Made by a program: the position numbers and the translations under genes. From Xenorhabdus kozodoii (GTDB lineage Bacteria > Pseudomonadota > Gammaproteobacteria > Enterobacterales > Enterobacteriaceae), in contig NZ_NJCX01000005.1 of NCBI RefSeq assembly GCF_002632875.1, forward strand, positions 119,344 through 183,343: a stretch of DNA of 64,000 nucleotides, given 5' to 3'. The notes beneath the pieces were generated by a model, which saw only the letters and a list, made by a program, of their open reading frames with translations, had not been told where the DNA came from and ran no database searches. This document shows positions 10,558 through 21,341 of this stretch, one piece after another (within the stretch, counting starts at the first letter, position 1; the number at the start of each line of letters is the position of its first letter).

Positions 10558-11505
10558 CTATTCTTGTTCACCAAGATGGCTTAACAGTGATTTCATCCAC
10601 TGATGGCCTTTATCCCGCTCTGTTGATCCATGCCATATTAAATAACAAGGACAAAAAACCCGACCATTTGGCAGCGATACTGAACAGATATTTAACTGTT
10701 CGGAATAGTGTTCAACCATCCATTTTGGCACTATAGCCACTAAATAAGTCTGGGCGACAATATTAAGCACACTATTTAAATCCGTTCCCTGATAAGAAAC
10801 AGAACGCAATAACTCATTGCCTTCATAGTAAGGCTTACTAAATGAATCGACATTATCCAAGGCAACAATAGCATGTCTTTCTTCCTGCAATTGTTGCTGA
10901 GTAATTTGTTGATTAATTCTCGGATGATGTTTAGAAACTGCCAGAACCAATTCATCATTAAAAAGAGGATAATTATGAAATTCGGAGCATTCTAATGGGT
11001 TATAACTGATAACAAACTCTATTTCACGATATTTTAATTTTTTTTCAATATCATCATTAATTTGTGTTTTAATGGCAACTTCGATATTCGAAGCATGTGT
11101 TTTTACCTGCTCAACAATTTTAGCCGCTAAACGAATATCAAGAGGACTACAAATAGAGAGATTAAATACCCTGGTACTATTGCTGGGTTCAAACCCGATT
11201 CCGGGCAATTCATTATGGACAATTTGCAGTGCCTGTCTGAGCGGTCCGAAAAGCTGCTTTGCTCTCGCGGTTGGCTGAATACCTCGGCCATAACGCACAA
11301 ATAATTCGTCACCGAACATCGTTTTCAAACGTGCTACTGCATTGCTGACAGCCGGTTGTGACATTCCCAATGCCTGTGCTGCACGCGTAATATTCTGCAT
11401 TTGCATTACAGCGTCAAAAACCGTCAGCAAATTAAGATCGACGCCACGCAATTGAATATCGCATGATTCTTTTTTTTCTGTGATTATTGAGTTGTGTTCT
11501 GTCAT
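10558..11505 (-). CDS. leuO: LysR-type global regulator LeuO
   Basis: LeuO is an antagonist of H-NS silencing and a pleiotropic regulator; in Xenorhabdus and Photorhabdus it is known to influence specialised metabolism. The 315-residue protein has the winged helix-turn-helix at about residues 22-81 (VDLNLLTVFDAV, GMSQPAVSNAVARL, ELFVRYGRGIQPT), strongly matching E. coli LeuO, and a LysR effector domain thereafter. It is divergent from the leu leader with a long AT-rich spacer, the same arrangement as E. coli. Confidence 0.95.
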   Translation of the reverse strand: MTEHNSIITEKKESCDIQLRGVDLNLLTVFDAVMQMQNITRAAQALGMSQPAVSNAVARLKTMFGDELFVRYGRGIQPTARAKQLFGPLRQALQIVHNELPGIGFEPSNSTRVFNLSICSPLDIRLAAKIVEQVKTHASNIEVAIKTQINDDIEKKLKYREIEFVISYNPLECSEFHNYPLFNDELVLAVSKHHPRINQQITQQQLQEERHAIVALDNVDSFSKPYYEGNELLRSVSYQGTDLNSVLNIVAQTYLVAIVPKWMVEHYSEQLNICSVSLPNGRVFCPCYLIWHGSTERDKGHQWMKSLLSHLGEQE

Positions 11506-12313
11506 TATTTCACTCCACTAAATTTATAGCAATAACCTCATTAAATAATGGAATATTGATTACCTCTATACGCATTAAACTTCAAGTTGCAATTTACAAC
11601 ACGATATGAAACCTGATTTCTCCCCGCGAAGCGGGGAGAAATCACACGCATCTTGAAGTTAGATTGGTATAAATGCAACATTTCAATATCGCAAACAGCT
11701 TTACCCATTAATAAGATCAATTACCCTAATTTATTAAAAATAAATTGGGATTCATTCTTGTACAAAAAATTAATATGCATAACCAATGCATTTTTATCTA
11801 CGTAACCGTAATATTTTTATTGGCATGAATATTAATGCGTTATATATGAATAGCAATAACTCAACTTACACTAACGACTTACATCAAAAACGCTTAGCCA
11901 ATAATGACAAAATGAAGAGTAGAAACAACCCATAATAAAATGACTGTATTCCAACTAACTATCATAACTCTATTAATATTCTCTATCAAAAAATGATCTG
12001 GAGTATTAAAAATAAGCCAGTTCTTCCAATATCTCTAAATACAATTGATTAATATTCAATCTGGTTATGCTTTCTGAATCTAGCACATTGTGGTTAACAT
12101 CTGTCTATCCTTGTTCATTAGAAATATAATTCACTGTATAAAATAACAGAATCACATTTATCATCCATCAGAGCCGGATTTTACTCTATATATAGCCATG
12201 AAAAATAGATAAAAACATCGCTAAAAATGTAAAAAATAGTCACCAACCTCAATGAGGGTTCAATAAATAGCCAGGAATTGGCGTGATTTACTCTGAATTC
12301 GTATTGGTATTGC
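11506..12313. other. Long AT-rich divergent region between leuO and leuL
   Basis: About 800 bp without a gene, extremely AT-rich. It holds one copy of the ~105-bp palindromic repeat (11567-11671). In E. coli the equivalent region carries H-NS and LeuO sites and a supercoiling-sensitive promoter relay. The base composition is compatible with H-NS binding, but I cannot assign individual sites. Confidence 0.6.
11567..11671 (-). repeat. Palindromic intergenic repeat, copy A (subtype 1)
   Basis: 105-bp element with TATA at both ends. Outer arms are TATACGCATTAAACTTCAAG and TTGAAGTTAGATTGGTATA; the centre is a GC stem TTTCTCCCCGC / GCGGGGAGAAA. Reverse-complemented, it differs from copy B by one base and from copy D by one base. 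Lies upstream of leuO. Confidence 0.9.
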
Positions 12314-12342
12314 TTGACATTATTTTTTAGATAAAGTATCTA
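12314..12342 (+). promoter_or_regulatory. Candidate leu operon promoter
   Basis: A consensus -35 hexamer TTGACA (12314-12319) and a -10-like TATCTA (12337-12342) are separated by 17 bp, about 54 bp upstream of the leader-peptide ATG. This is where the leu promoter should be. Confidence 0.6.
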
Positions 12343-12395
12343 TAAATGCATTGACAATTAAAATTCAGTTAACAAATTCCTAAAGGTTAGCTCAC

Positions 12396-12473
12396 ATGAT
12401 TCACCTCGTTCTTCTACTAAACCTACTACTCATCGCCTTTAATGCGCGCGGTATGCTGGTGGGTGGAAAATAA
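12396..12473 (+). CDS. leuL: leu operon leader peptide
   Basis: A 25-residue peptide, too short for routine gene calling. Eight of its residues are leucine, seven of them within residues 4-12 (LVLLLNLLL). Four use the rare CTA codon, as in the E. coli leader. Ribosome stalling at these codons when charged leucyl-tRNA is scarce would prevent formation of the downstream terminator. The sequence differs from E. coli LeuL, but position, length and leucine run are diagnostic. A TAAAGG element lies 11 bases before the ATG. Confidence 0.9.
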   Translation: MIHLVLLLNLLLIAFNARGMLVGGK

Positions 12474-12502
12474 GGATAAGTTAACCTTCACCAGAAACAG
12501 AA

Positions 12503-12529
12503 AACCCGCGCCGAGCGCGGGTTTTTTTT
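12503..12529 (+). terminator. leu operon attenuator
   Basis: Arms AACCCGCG / CGCGGGTT (8 bp perfect, 5-nt loop) merge into a run of eight T residues, 30 bp after the leader stop and about 80 bp before leuA. Classic attenuation terminator. Confidence 0.92.
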
Positions 12530-12606
12530 ACCTGCTCGGCGCTCAAAAATAAATCATAGTTATCTAACTAAATCATATAGTTAGCCTATTTAACAGGAGC
12601 AACAAC

Positions 12607-15347
<2,741 letters not shown>

Positions 15348-15639
15348 CCAAGGCAACCCATTGAAAAAGGCCAGTAAGATAACTTACTGGCTGGTAAAAA
15401 ATACCCTTACTCAAAAAAATCGGGAATCAGTTAAGCGTGGTTATCTCTCCTGAACAACTTTAACCCCTGCTTATTACCTGATTAATACAAGGAATCAATA
15501 AAGAAGGGATAAAAATAAACCCCTTTGGCGGGTTTGATTTTAAATCTGCGTGGCTTACGCCTCCAGAATGATAATTCACAGGAAAAGCTAAAGTTATAAA
15601 CATTTATTGCCTGACCGGGACCATTTTATTCACTTTTTC
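15348..15639. other. Gene-free region after leuB, no leuCD
   Basis: In E. coli leuC and leuD follow leuB directly. Here about 815 bp without a gene separates leuB from mutH. This first part contains a perfect hairpin (15370-15391) and a weaker AAACCC / GGGTTT stem followed by GATTTTA near 15518-15540 that could end the leuAB transcript. I searched by eye for LeuC or LeuD remnants in all frames and recognised none. Confidence 0.6.
15370..15391 (-). terminator. Perfect hairpin downstream of leuB
   Basis: GCCAGTAAG and CTTACTGGC form a 9-bp perfect stem with a 4-nt loop. A T-tract (CTTTTTC) follows only on the minus strand, so if it terminates it would act against leftward transcription. On the leu strand it may simply stabilise the mRNA end. 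Confidence 0.4.
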
Positions 15640-15964
15640 TGTGGATATGTATGTGAAAAAGAGCGGGGTAAAACGGGTATACTTTTATTACCTATTTTTA
15701 CACTCGCGATAAGCGCAAACAAATAATCATTATTTTTCATTATGTTATTACGTTTTATCCCCTTTTTAACAAGGCATATTACGCCTAAAATTTTTCGCCT
15801 TCTCTCGTGATGAGCAAAGATTAACCAATGATGATTTTATCCACAGGATATGCCTTTTAGTTAAACAAAAATCGTCTATTTTTGTCGAAAACATCACTCA
15901 TTAGCGCTGTAAATCAAACCAGTGCTCGCATTTTTTATCACTTATCCCATAAATCTGTGGATAA
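15640..15964. promoter_or_regulatory. DnaA-box cluster upstream of mutH, candidate DARS2
   Basis: Two perfect DnaA boxes are present: TTATCCACA at 15837-15845 and its complement TGTGGATAA at 15956-15964. A one-mismatch box TGTGGATAT lies at 15640-15648. Two further TGTGGATA words lie inside mutH (about 16400 and 16516). In E. coli the DnaA-reactivating sequence DARS2 lies in the intergenic region next to mutH (mutH-rppH), so this may be its counterpart, although rppH is not here. Box spacing (about 190 and 110 bp) is wider than in the compact E. coli core, and IHF and Fis sites were not assigned. oriC is unlikely because GATC sites are few. Confidence 0.55.
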
Positions 15965-16162
15965 CATGGTGTAAGATCCTGTTTATTATCGCGGGGAATC
16001 GGTGAACAATCATAATAAGTCTATTTTTAATGCAGAAAACACCAATGAAAAAATCTTGTATATCATGCTATTATCAAAATAATCCTACTAATGATAAATT
16101 AATAATAATTTTCCATAACTCACATGAACATTTTTTAACCAATAAAAAATATACTCTATAAC

Positions 16163-16843
16163 ATGTATTTTACATCTCCGGCACCACCTGAAAACGAACA
16201 ACAACTGTTCAATCGCGCCCATGCTCTGGCAGGTTTATCTATGGGTGAACTCGCTGCATTAGCCAGACTCCCCATTCCCCCCAATTTAAAGCGTGATAAA
16301 GGTTGGGTCGGTATGTTGCTTGAATATTATTTAGGTGCAAGTGCGGGCAGTAAACCTGAACAGGATTTCGAGCATATCGGTATTGAGTTGAAAACTATCC
16401 CTGTGGATAGCCAAGGTTACCCATTAGAAACCACCTTTGTCTGCGTTGCCCCTTTAACCGGTAACAGTGGCATTACCTGGGAAAACTGTCATGTCAGGCG
16501 CAAATTATCCCGCGTTTTGTGGATACCCGTTGAGGGGGAAAGAAGTATCCCGCTGTCCGCACGCCGCGTAGGTTCCCCATTGCTTTGGAGTCCGAATGCG
16601 ATTGAAGAAGAGTTACTGCGACGCGACTGGGAAGAACTTATGGATCTTATTGTATTAGGAAAAGTCGAAAGCATTACTGCCCGTCATGGTGAAGTGCTGC
16701 AATTGCGCCCCAAGGCCGCCAATAGCCGGGCATTGACAGAAGCGATAGGCGAATACGGCCAGCCAATTATGACGTTGCCCAGAGGTTTTTATTTGAAAAA
16801 AAACTTTACAGCGCCATTATTGGCCCGTCATTTCCTCTTGTAG
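16163..16843 (+). CDS. mutH: DNA mismatch repair endonuclease MutH
   Basis: Nicks the unmethylated strand at hemimethylated GATC sites when activated by MutS and MutL. The 226-residue protein keeps the Asp-Glu-X-Lys catalytic signature ([13 protein letters not shown] near residue 70), the [12 protein letters not shown] and [12 protein letters not shown] blocks and the C-terminal [17 protein letters not shown], closely matching E. coli MutH (229). Start ATG 16163; the upstream ribosome-binding site is weak and AT-rich. Its neighbour leuB is unlike E. coli, marking a rearrangement point. Confidence 0.97.
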   Translation: MYFTSPAPPENEQQLFNRAHALAGLSMGELAALARLPIPPNLKRDKGWVGMLLEYYLGASAGSKPEQDFEHIGIELKTIPVDSQGYPLETTFVCVAPLTGNSGITWENCHVRRKLSRVLWIPVEGERSIPLSARRVGSPLLWSPNAIEEELLRRDWEELMDLIVLGKVESITARHGEVLQLRPKAANSRALTEAIGEYGQPIMTLPRGFYLKKNFTAPLLARHFLL

Positions 16844-16893
16844 CACGGCAGAAATTTAAAATACCATTAAGTCTATCCTGAACGTTATCAGAC

Positions 16894-16916
16894 AACGGTT
16901 CTGCACCAGAACCGTT
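16894..16916 (+). terminator. Terminator after mutH, possibly bidirectional
   Basis: AACGGTTCTG / CAGAACCGTT forms a perfect 10-bp stem with a 3-nt loop, followed by ATTTCTCTTT on the plus strand. It lies about 50 bp after mutH and touches the stop codon of the convergent small gene. Confidence 0.65.
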
Positions 16917-17313
16917 ATTTCTCTTTCAGTTTAAAGTCAAATTTAGTATTGCCTACCCTATCAATATCCAGGCCTAATTGAGATTCAGGGGATATTTTCA
17001 CTGTAGAAATATCAACAAAATGGGATAACGGATCATAGTCAAGATAGAGAGTACCAGTCAGAGGATAACTGCTATTGATCTTGTTTCTGATATAAATGGC
17101 ACAAGTGAGCTTGTTGCTACTGACCGTAAAGGGAATATTAACATATGCTCTTTTACTACCCACTTTCACTGCCGACATTTTTGCATCCCTCATTCCCGCC
17201 GCATCCAATATTATCCAGTATGTCCCCACCCTGGCATCCGTGGTATCTATCAGGTTCAGATCAATGGAAAAATGAGGTTGTTGATAATATGCAATATCAC
17301 TTCTTTCCATCAT
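16915..17313 (-). CDS. Hypothetical protein, 132 residues, family not recognised
   Basis: I do not recognise this protein. It begins MMERSDIAYYQQPHFSIDLN, has no signal peptide or membrane helix, and alternates hydrophobic and polar residues in a way that suggests a beta-rich soluble domain (for example TVSSNKLTCAIYIRN and GTLYLDYDPLSHFVDIS). A GAGG element eight bases before the ATG supports translation. It is convergent with mutH and stands alone, followed by repeat copy B and the extra deformylase. Likely accessory. Confidence 0.65.
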   Translation of the reverse strand: MMERSDIAYYQQPHFSIDLNLIDTTDARVGTYWIILDAAGMRDAKMSAVKVGSKRAYVNIPFTVSSNKLTCAIYIRNKINSSYPLTGTLYLDYDPLSHFVDISTVKISPESQLGLDIDRVGNTKFDFKLKEK

Positions 17314-17374
17314 AATAACGCCTCTGCTTATATCATTATCATCAGATATGCCCTTTGCCTTTCAAATCCACTTA

Positions 17375-17479
17375 TATACCAATCTAACTTCAAGATGCGT
17401 GTGATTTCTCCCCGCTTCGCGGGGAGAAATCAGGTTTCATATAGTGTTGTAAATTGCAACTTGAAGTTTAATGCGTATA
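17375..17479 (+). repeat. Palindromic intergenic repeat, copy B (subtype 1)
   Basis: 105 bp from TATACCAATCTAACTTCAAG to TTGAAGTTTAATGCGTATA, central stem TTTCTCCCCGC / GCGGGGAGAAA. It differs from copy D at two positions and from inverted copy A at one. It lies between the 132-residue gene and the peptide deformylase. Confidence 0.9.
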
Positions 17480-17639
17480 TTTCTTAAATAAGAAACCACT
17501 ATCGCATAAGGCATGCATAATCTTAAGGTTTTTTATGCGTACTTAGCATTAATAAATAAAATCATAGCAAGATATAAAATTACAATATCACAGAATATAT
17601 TGAGAAATAATTTACACTATTTTTATTCCCCCGCAGTAA

Positions 17640-18146
17640 TTAACTTCTCTTATTTCTTAAGTTATTTTTTACTTTTTTCAGTGCCATTTTTCTTTTTAAT
17701 GGGGACAGATAATCGATAAAAACAATGCCATGTAAATGGTCAATTTCATGCTGCATCACAATTGATAGAAAATCTTCACTTTCTATCGTCACCGGTTTGC
17801 CAAACCGATCAAATGCGTCTACCTTCACGCTTTCAAACCGTTCAACATCGGCGTAATACCCAGGTATTGACAAGCAGCCTTCCTGATTCACGACACGACG
17901 CTCTTTTTCAACGATCTTTGGGTTAACCAAAACCATGGGTTGATCGCGATTTGGCGTAAGATCAATGACCAAAACCGCTTCTTTCCGGCCAACCTGTGGC
18001 GCCGCCAGGCCAATGCCATTATCAGTGTTGTACATTGTCTCCAGCATGTCATCAATTAGCGTTTGAACTTTATCAAAATCCGTGACATCAACACATTTTT
18101 GTCTCAATCTTTCATCTGGAATTGTCAGGATATTCAGGATTGCCAT
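17640..18146 (-). CDS. def: Peptide deformylase, stand-alone paralogue
   Basis: Removes the N-formyl group from nascent proteins. The 168-residue protein has the three catalytic motifs of the family: GIGLAAPQVG (residues 43-52), EGCLSIPG with the metal-binding cysteine (about residues 88-95), and QHEIDHLHG with metal-binding histidines and catalytic glutamate (about residues 131-139). The essential enterobacterial def normally lies with fmt. This one is monocistronic between repeat copies B and C, so it is probably an additional paralogue. Possible roles are housekeeping redundancy or tolerance to deformylase-inhibiting natural products; neither is shown here. Confidence 0.9.
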   Translation of the reverse strand: MAILNILTIPDERLRQKCVDVTDFDKVQTLIDDMLETMYNTDNGIGLAAPQVGRKEAVLVIDLTPNRDQPMVLVNPKIVEKERRVVNQEGCLSIPGYYADVERFESVKVDAFDRFGKPVTIESEDFLSIVMQHEIDHLHGIVFIDYLSPLKRKMALKKVKNNLRNKRS

Positions 18147-18186
18147 AACGAATGTCCTTTGTTGTTATTTTCGCCACTTTTAACTA

Positions 18187-18291
18187 TATACCAATCCAAC
18201 TTCAAATTGCAGTTTGCAAACCAATGGAAGTGCTTATATCTCCCCGCTGCGCGGGGAGATATAAGACGCATCTTGAAAGGCGACTGGTATA
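18187..18291 (+). repeat. Palindromic intergenic repeat, copy C (subtype 2)
   Basis: 105 bp from TATACCAATCCAACTTCAA to TTGAAAGGCGACTGGTATA with a long central stem TTATATCTCCCCGC / GCGGGGAGATATAA. Lies just upstream of the deformylase start. Confidence 0.9.
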
Positions 18292-18321
18292 TACCCTTTT
18301 AGCCCCAAAAATAACGTTAAA

Positions 18322-18351
18322 AATGCCAACCGAAAAATATCGCCTGGCATT
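18322..18351 (-). terminator. Terminator of the CBS-CGL operon
   Basis: On the minus strand AATGCCA and TGGCATT pair (7 bp) around a 16-nt loop and are followed by TTTAACG, about 20 bp after the stop of the PLP enzyme. Confidence 0.5.
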
Positions 18352-18373
18352 GTTTTTGGGTTACCTTAATTTT

Positions 18374-19564
18374 TTAATTAAATTCGCTTTCTTGTGACAA
18401 ACCCGCATTTTCAAGTGCCTGAGACAAATCGGCTATCAGATCATCGGCATGTTCAATGCCGACAGAAATCCGAAGCAGTTGTGGGGTAATCCCCGCGGCC
18501 AGACGCCGTTCCAGCGGAATGGAAGCATGGGTCATGGTAAATGGCTGGCCAATCAAACTCTCCACTCCCCCTAAACTTTCCGCCAATGTAAACAGTTTCA
18601 GCCCTTTAATAACCCGACGCGTATAATCATCATCTCCTTTCAGTACGATGGAGATCATGCCACCAAAACCTCGCATCTGACGTTTTGCCAATTCATGTTG
18701 AGGATGAGAGGCAAGGCCAGGATAATACACTTTCTCAACTTGTGGCTGCTGCTCAAGCCAATGGGCAATCTTCTCTGCACTGTTAATATGGCGCTCCATA
18801 CGCAGTGCCAACGTCCGAATACCACGCAGGACAAGGAAACTGCTGAACGGATCCAGAATGCCGCCAATGGAATTTTGCAAGAAGCCCATTTGCTCCGCCA
18901 ACTCTGCGTTATTTCCCACCACCGCAAGACCCGCGACAACATCAGAATGACCATTCAGGTACTTAGTTGCAGAGTGCACAACAATATCAAAACCCAAATC
19001 AAGCGGACGGTGAATATAAGGGGAAGCAAACGTGTTATCTGCCACACTGATAATATTGTGCCGCTTGGAAACCTGTGCAATTGCGGTTAAGTCAGCCAAT
19101 TTCAGGAGGGGATTAGTGGGCGTTTCCACCCAAACCATTTTAGTATCAGACTGAATTGCCGCTTCCAATGCCGCCGTATCCCCTGCCTCAACATAGGTGA
19201 CTCGCAGGCCAGCCGTCCGGCGGCGCACTTTTTCCAGTAATCGGTAAGTCCCCCCATAAAGATCATCGACTGCGATGATATGGCTGTCCTTATCAAGCAG
19301 TTCCAAAATAGTCGAACTGGCAGCCAGGCCTGAGCCAAACGCATAACCACGCGAGCCATTTTCCAATTCGGCAATCGCACACTCCAGGGCATCCCGTGTC
19401 GGGTTGCCACTGCGGGAATATTCATATCCAGTATGCTGACCAGGGGCAGGCTGGGCATAAGTCGAGGTGGCATAGATTGCGGGCATCACTGCGCCAGTGT
19501 GATCAGGCACATAGCCTGCATGAACGCTTTGTGTATCAAATTTAATCCTATTAAATTTAGTCAT
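18374..19564 (-). CDS. Cystathionine gamma-lyase / gamma-synthase family PLP enzyme
   Basis: A 396-residue PLP-dependent enzyme of the Cys/Met metabolism family. The PLP lysine lies in HSATKYLNGHSDVV (about residue 200), and the family signatures YEYSRSGNPTRDALE and VADNTFASPYI are intact. Being downstream of a cystathionine beta-synthase gene (21-bp gap, same strand), it most likely acts as cystathionine gamma-lyase, releasing cysteine. Gamma-synthase activity cannot be excluded, because the two activities are not cleanly separated by sequence. The pair together would run reverse transsulfuration from homocysteine to cysteine. Confidence 0.88.
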   Translation of the reverse strand: MTKFNRIKFDTQSVHAGYVPDHTGAVMPAIYATSTYAQPAPGQHTGYEYSRSGNPTRDALECAIAELENGSRGYAFGSGLAASSTILELLDKDSHIIAVDDLYGGTYRLLEKVRRRTAGLRVTYVEAGDTAALEAAIQSDTKMVWVETPTNPLLKLADLTAIAQVSKRHNIISVADNTFASPYIHRPLDLGFDIVVHSATKYLNGHSDVVAGLAVVGNNAELAEQMGFLQNSIGGILDPFSSFLVLRGIRTLALRMERHINSAEKIAHWLEQQPQVEKVYYPGLASHPQHELAKRQMRGFGGMISIVLKGDDDYTRRVIKGLKLFTLAESLGGVESLIGQPFTMTHASIPLERRLAAGITPQLLRISVGIEHADDLIADLSQALENAGLSQESEFN

Positions 19565-19585
19565 TTAACTTATTCCTGAAAGAGA

Positions 19586-20956
19586 TCAATTGAGTTGTTG
19601 ACGCCATGCGTTCAAAACATCGGTACGAGTCACAAGGCCAAGGAAGCGGTTGTCATCATCAACAATCAGCGCCACGTGACCAGCATCAAAAGTCGCCATT
19701 AACTGCGCCAATGATGCTTTTTTATGCAGTGTATAAACCTGGCTGGTCATTGCTTCAGTAACAGGCAGCGAGAAATGACGTGAATCGGCCTGAATCGTGT
19801 GCATGAGATCCCATTCATCAATGATGCCGACGACGTGATCGTTATCGATCACAGGCAACTGTGAAATGTCATACAAACGCATGCGGCTATGGGCAATCTG
19901 CAAGGTATCTTGGGGAGAAACAAAAACCGTCGCCCCCTCCCGATAACGGTAGGTAATATAATCGCTCAAATTATTTTCTTGGGGTTGTGAGCGCAGCCCT
20001 TGTTCCAATAGCCAGTAATCGTTAAACATCTTCGACAGGTATTTGTTGCCGCTGTCACACGCTAATGTCACCACACGTTTCGGTGTTGTCTGTGCACGGC
20101 AATAACGTAGCGCTGCCGCCAGCAATGTTCCTGTCGAAGAGCCAGCCAAGATCCCTTCTGTCAGCAGTAAATCGCGGGCACAGGTGAATGCTTCTGCATC
20201 AGTAATGCGATAAGCATGGTGAACCTGGGAAAAATCGCCAAGAGGCGGGACAAAATCTTCGCCAATGCCTTCCACAAACCAACTGCCCGCTTCATCATAG
20301 TGGCCATGCTCAACATAATCGGCAAGAATAGAACCTTTGGGATCAGCGAGGACAAATTCCGTATGAGGGGAAACTTGCTGAAAATACTGGCTCAAGCCCC
20401 CCAAGGTCCCGCCAGAACCGACACCAACGACCACAGCATCGACATTTTGCTCCATCTGCTGCCAAATCTCTGGGCCTGTCGTCTCCAGATGGGCGGCTGA
20501 GTTCGCCGGGTTATTGAATTGATCAATATAATAAGCTCCGCTGATTTCCTTCGACAGGCGCAACGCATAATCCTGATAATATTCTGGATGCCCTTTTCCG
20601 ACATCAGAGCGTGTCAGGCGAACATCGGTTCCCAATGCCCGCAGATGATAAATTTTCTCCCTGCTCATCTTATCCGGTACGACTAAAATCAGTTTATAAC
20701 CCTTCATAGCGGCAACCAGTGCCAGGCCTATCCCCGTATTCCCTGCCGTGGCTTCAATGATAGTGCCGCCAGGCTGCAATAACCCTTGTTTTTCCGCCTG
20801 CTCAATCATTGAAAGTGCAACACGATCTTTAATCGATCCCCCCGGATTTTGATTCTCTAACTTAATAAATAGCTGACAGGGGCCTGTCTCCAGATGGGTC
20901 AGTTCCAGTAGCGGCGTATTCCCTATAAGTTCAAGAACCGAACGTGGTGCTGCCAT
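19586..20956 (-). CDS. Cystathionine beta-synthase with C-terminal CBS-domain pair
   Basis: Fold-type II PLP enzyme that joins serine and homocysteine (or uses O-acetylserine) to form cystathionine. Start chosen at the ATG 20954-20956 (MAAPRSVLELIGNTPLLEL) with AAGAGG upstream, giving 456 residues; a longer in-frame reading exists but lacks this site. The catalytic domain carries KLENQNPGGSIKDR with the PLP lysine near residue 42, the substrate loop EATAGNTGIGLA and the phosphate loop GVGSGGTLGG. A tandem CBS pair follows at about residues 330-450 (DEWDLMH and VTRTDVLNAWRQ). Operon with the downstream PLP enzyme. Confidence 0.92.
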   Translation of the reverse strand: MAAPRSVLELIGNTPLLELTHLETGPCQLFIKLENQNPGGSIKDRVALSMIEQAEKQGLLQPGGTIIEATAGNTGIGLALVAAMKGYKLILVVPDKMSREKIYHLRALGTDVRLTRSDVGKGHPEYYQDYALRLSKEISGAYYIDQFNNPANSAAHLETTGPEIWQQMEQNVDAVVVGVGSGGTLGGLSQYFQQVSPHTEFVLADPKGSILADYVEHGHYDEAGSWFVEGIGEDFVPPLGDFSQVHHAYRITDAEAFTCARDLLLTEGILAGSSTGTLLAAALRYCRAQTTPKRVVTLACDSGNKYLSKMFNDYWLLEQGLRSQPQENNLSDYITYRYREGATVFVSPQDTLQIAHSRMRLYDISQLPVIDNDHVVGIIDEWDLMHTIQADSRHFSLPVTEAMTSQVYTLHKKASLAQLMATFDAGHVALIVDDDNRFLGLVTRTDVLNAWRQQLN

Positions 20957-21341
20957 ATTTGCCTCTTGGTAATCGGTAAAATGTGTAAAAAAACTTTTAG
21001 ATTGAGGAAGAATAACGCCGCATGGCAATCAATTTGAAAGAATAAATGCAAACTACATATAACAAAAGGGAATTAACTAATGCGATATTGATAAATTAAA
21101 ACATAGCGCCAAGCTATTATTTTCTATCATTTAATAATAAATAAATCCTAATAATAGGAAATCATGGAAATAAGCCCATTACCATTATGATTTCATTGCA
21201 ATCTAAACAGAATATCAATCAACCTGTATATTTTCTCTTAACCCAGCAACTCCGGTAAAACAATGTACACTTAAATGACATAAAATAAGCATCTCAATAA
21301 TTCGTCTCCCCAAGAACAAAGAAATAATAAAAGAGTCAGTT
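20957..21341. other. AT-rich divergent region between CBS gene and lipase gene
   Basis: 385 bp with no gene or repeat copy seen. It separates divergent genes, so it should hold both promoters. I could not assign them with confidence. Confidence 0.5.

Noticed and set aside
15640..15964. DnaA boxes as the chromosomal origin oriC
   Set aside because: Few GATC sites, no 13-mer AT clusters of the oriC type, and none of the usual oriC neighbours (mnmG, mioC).
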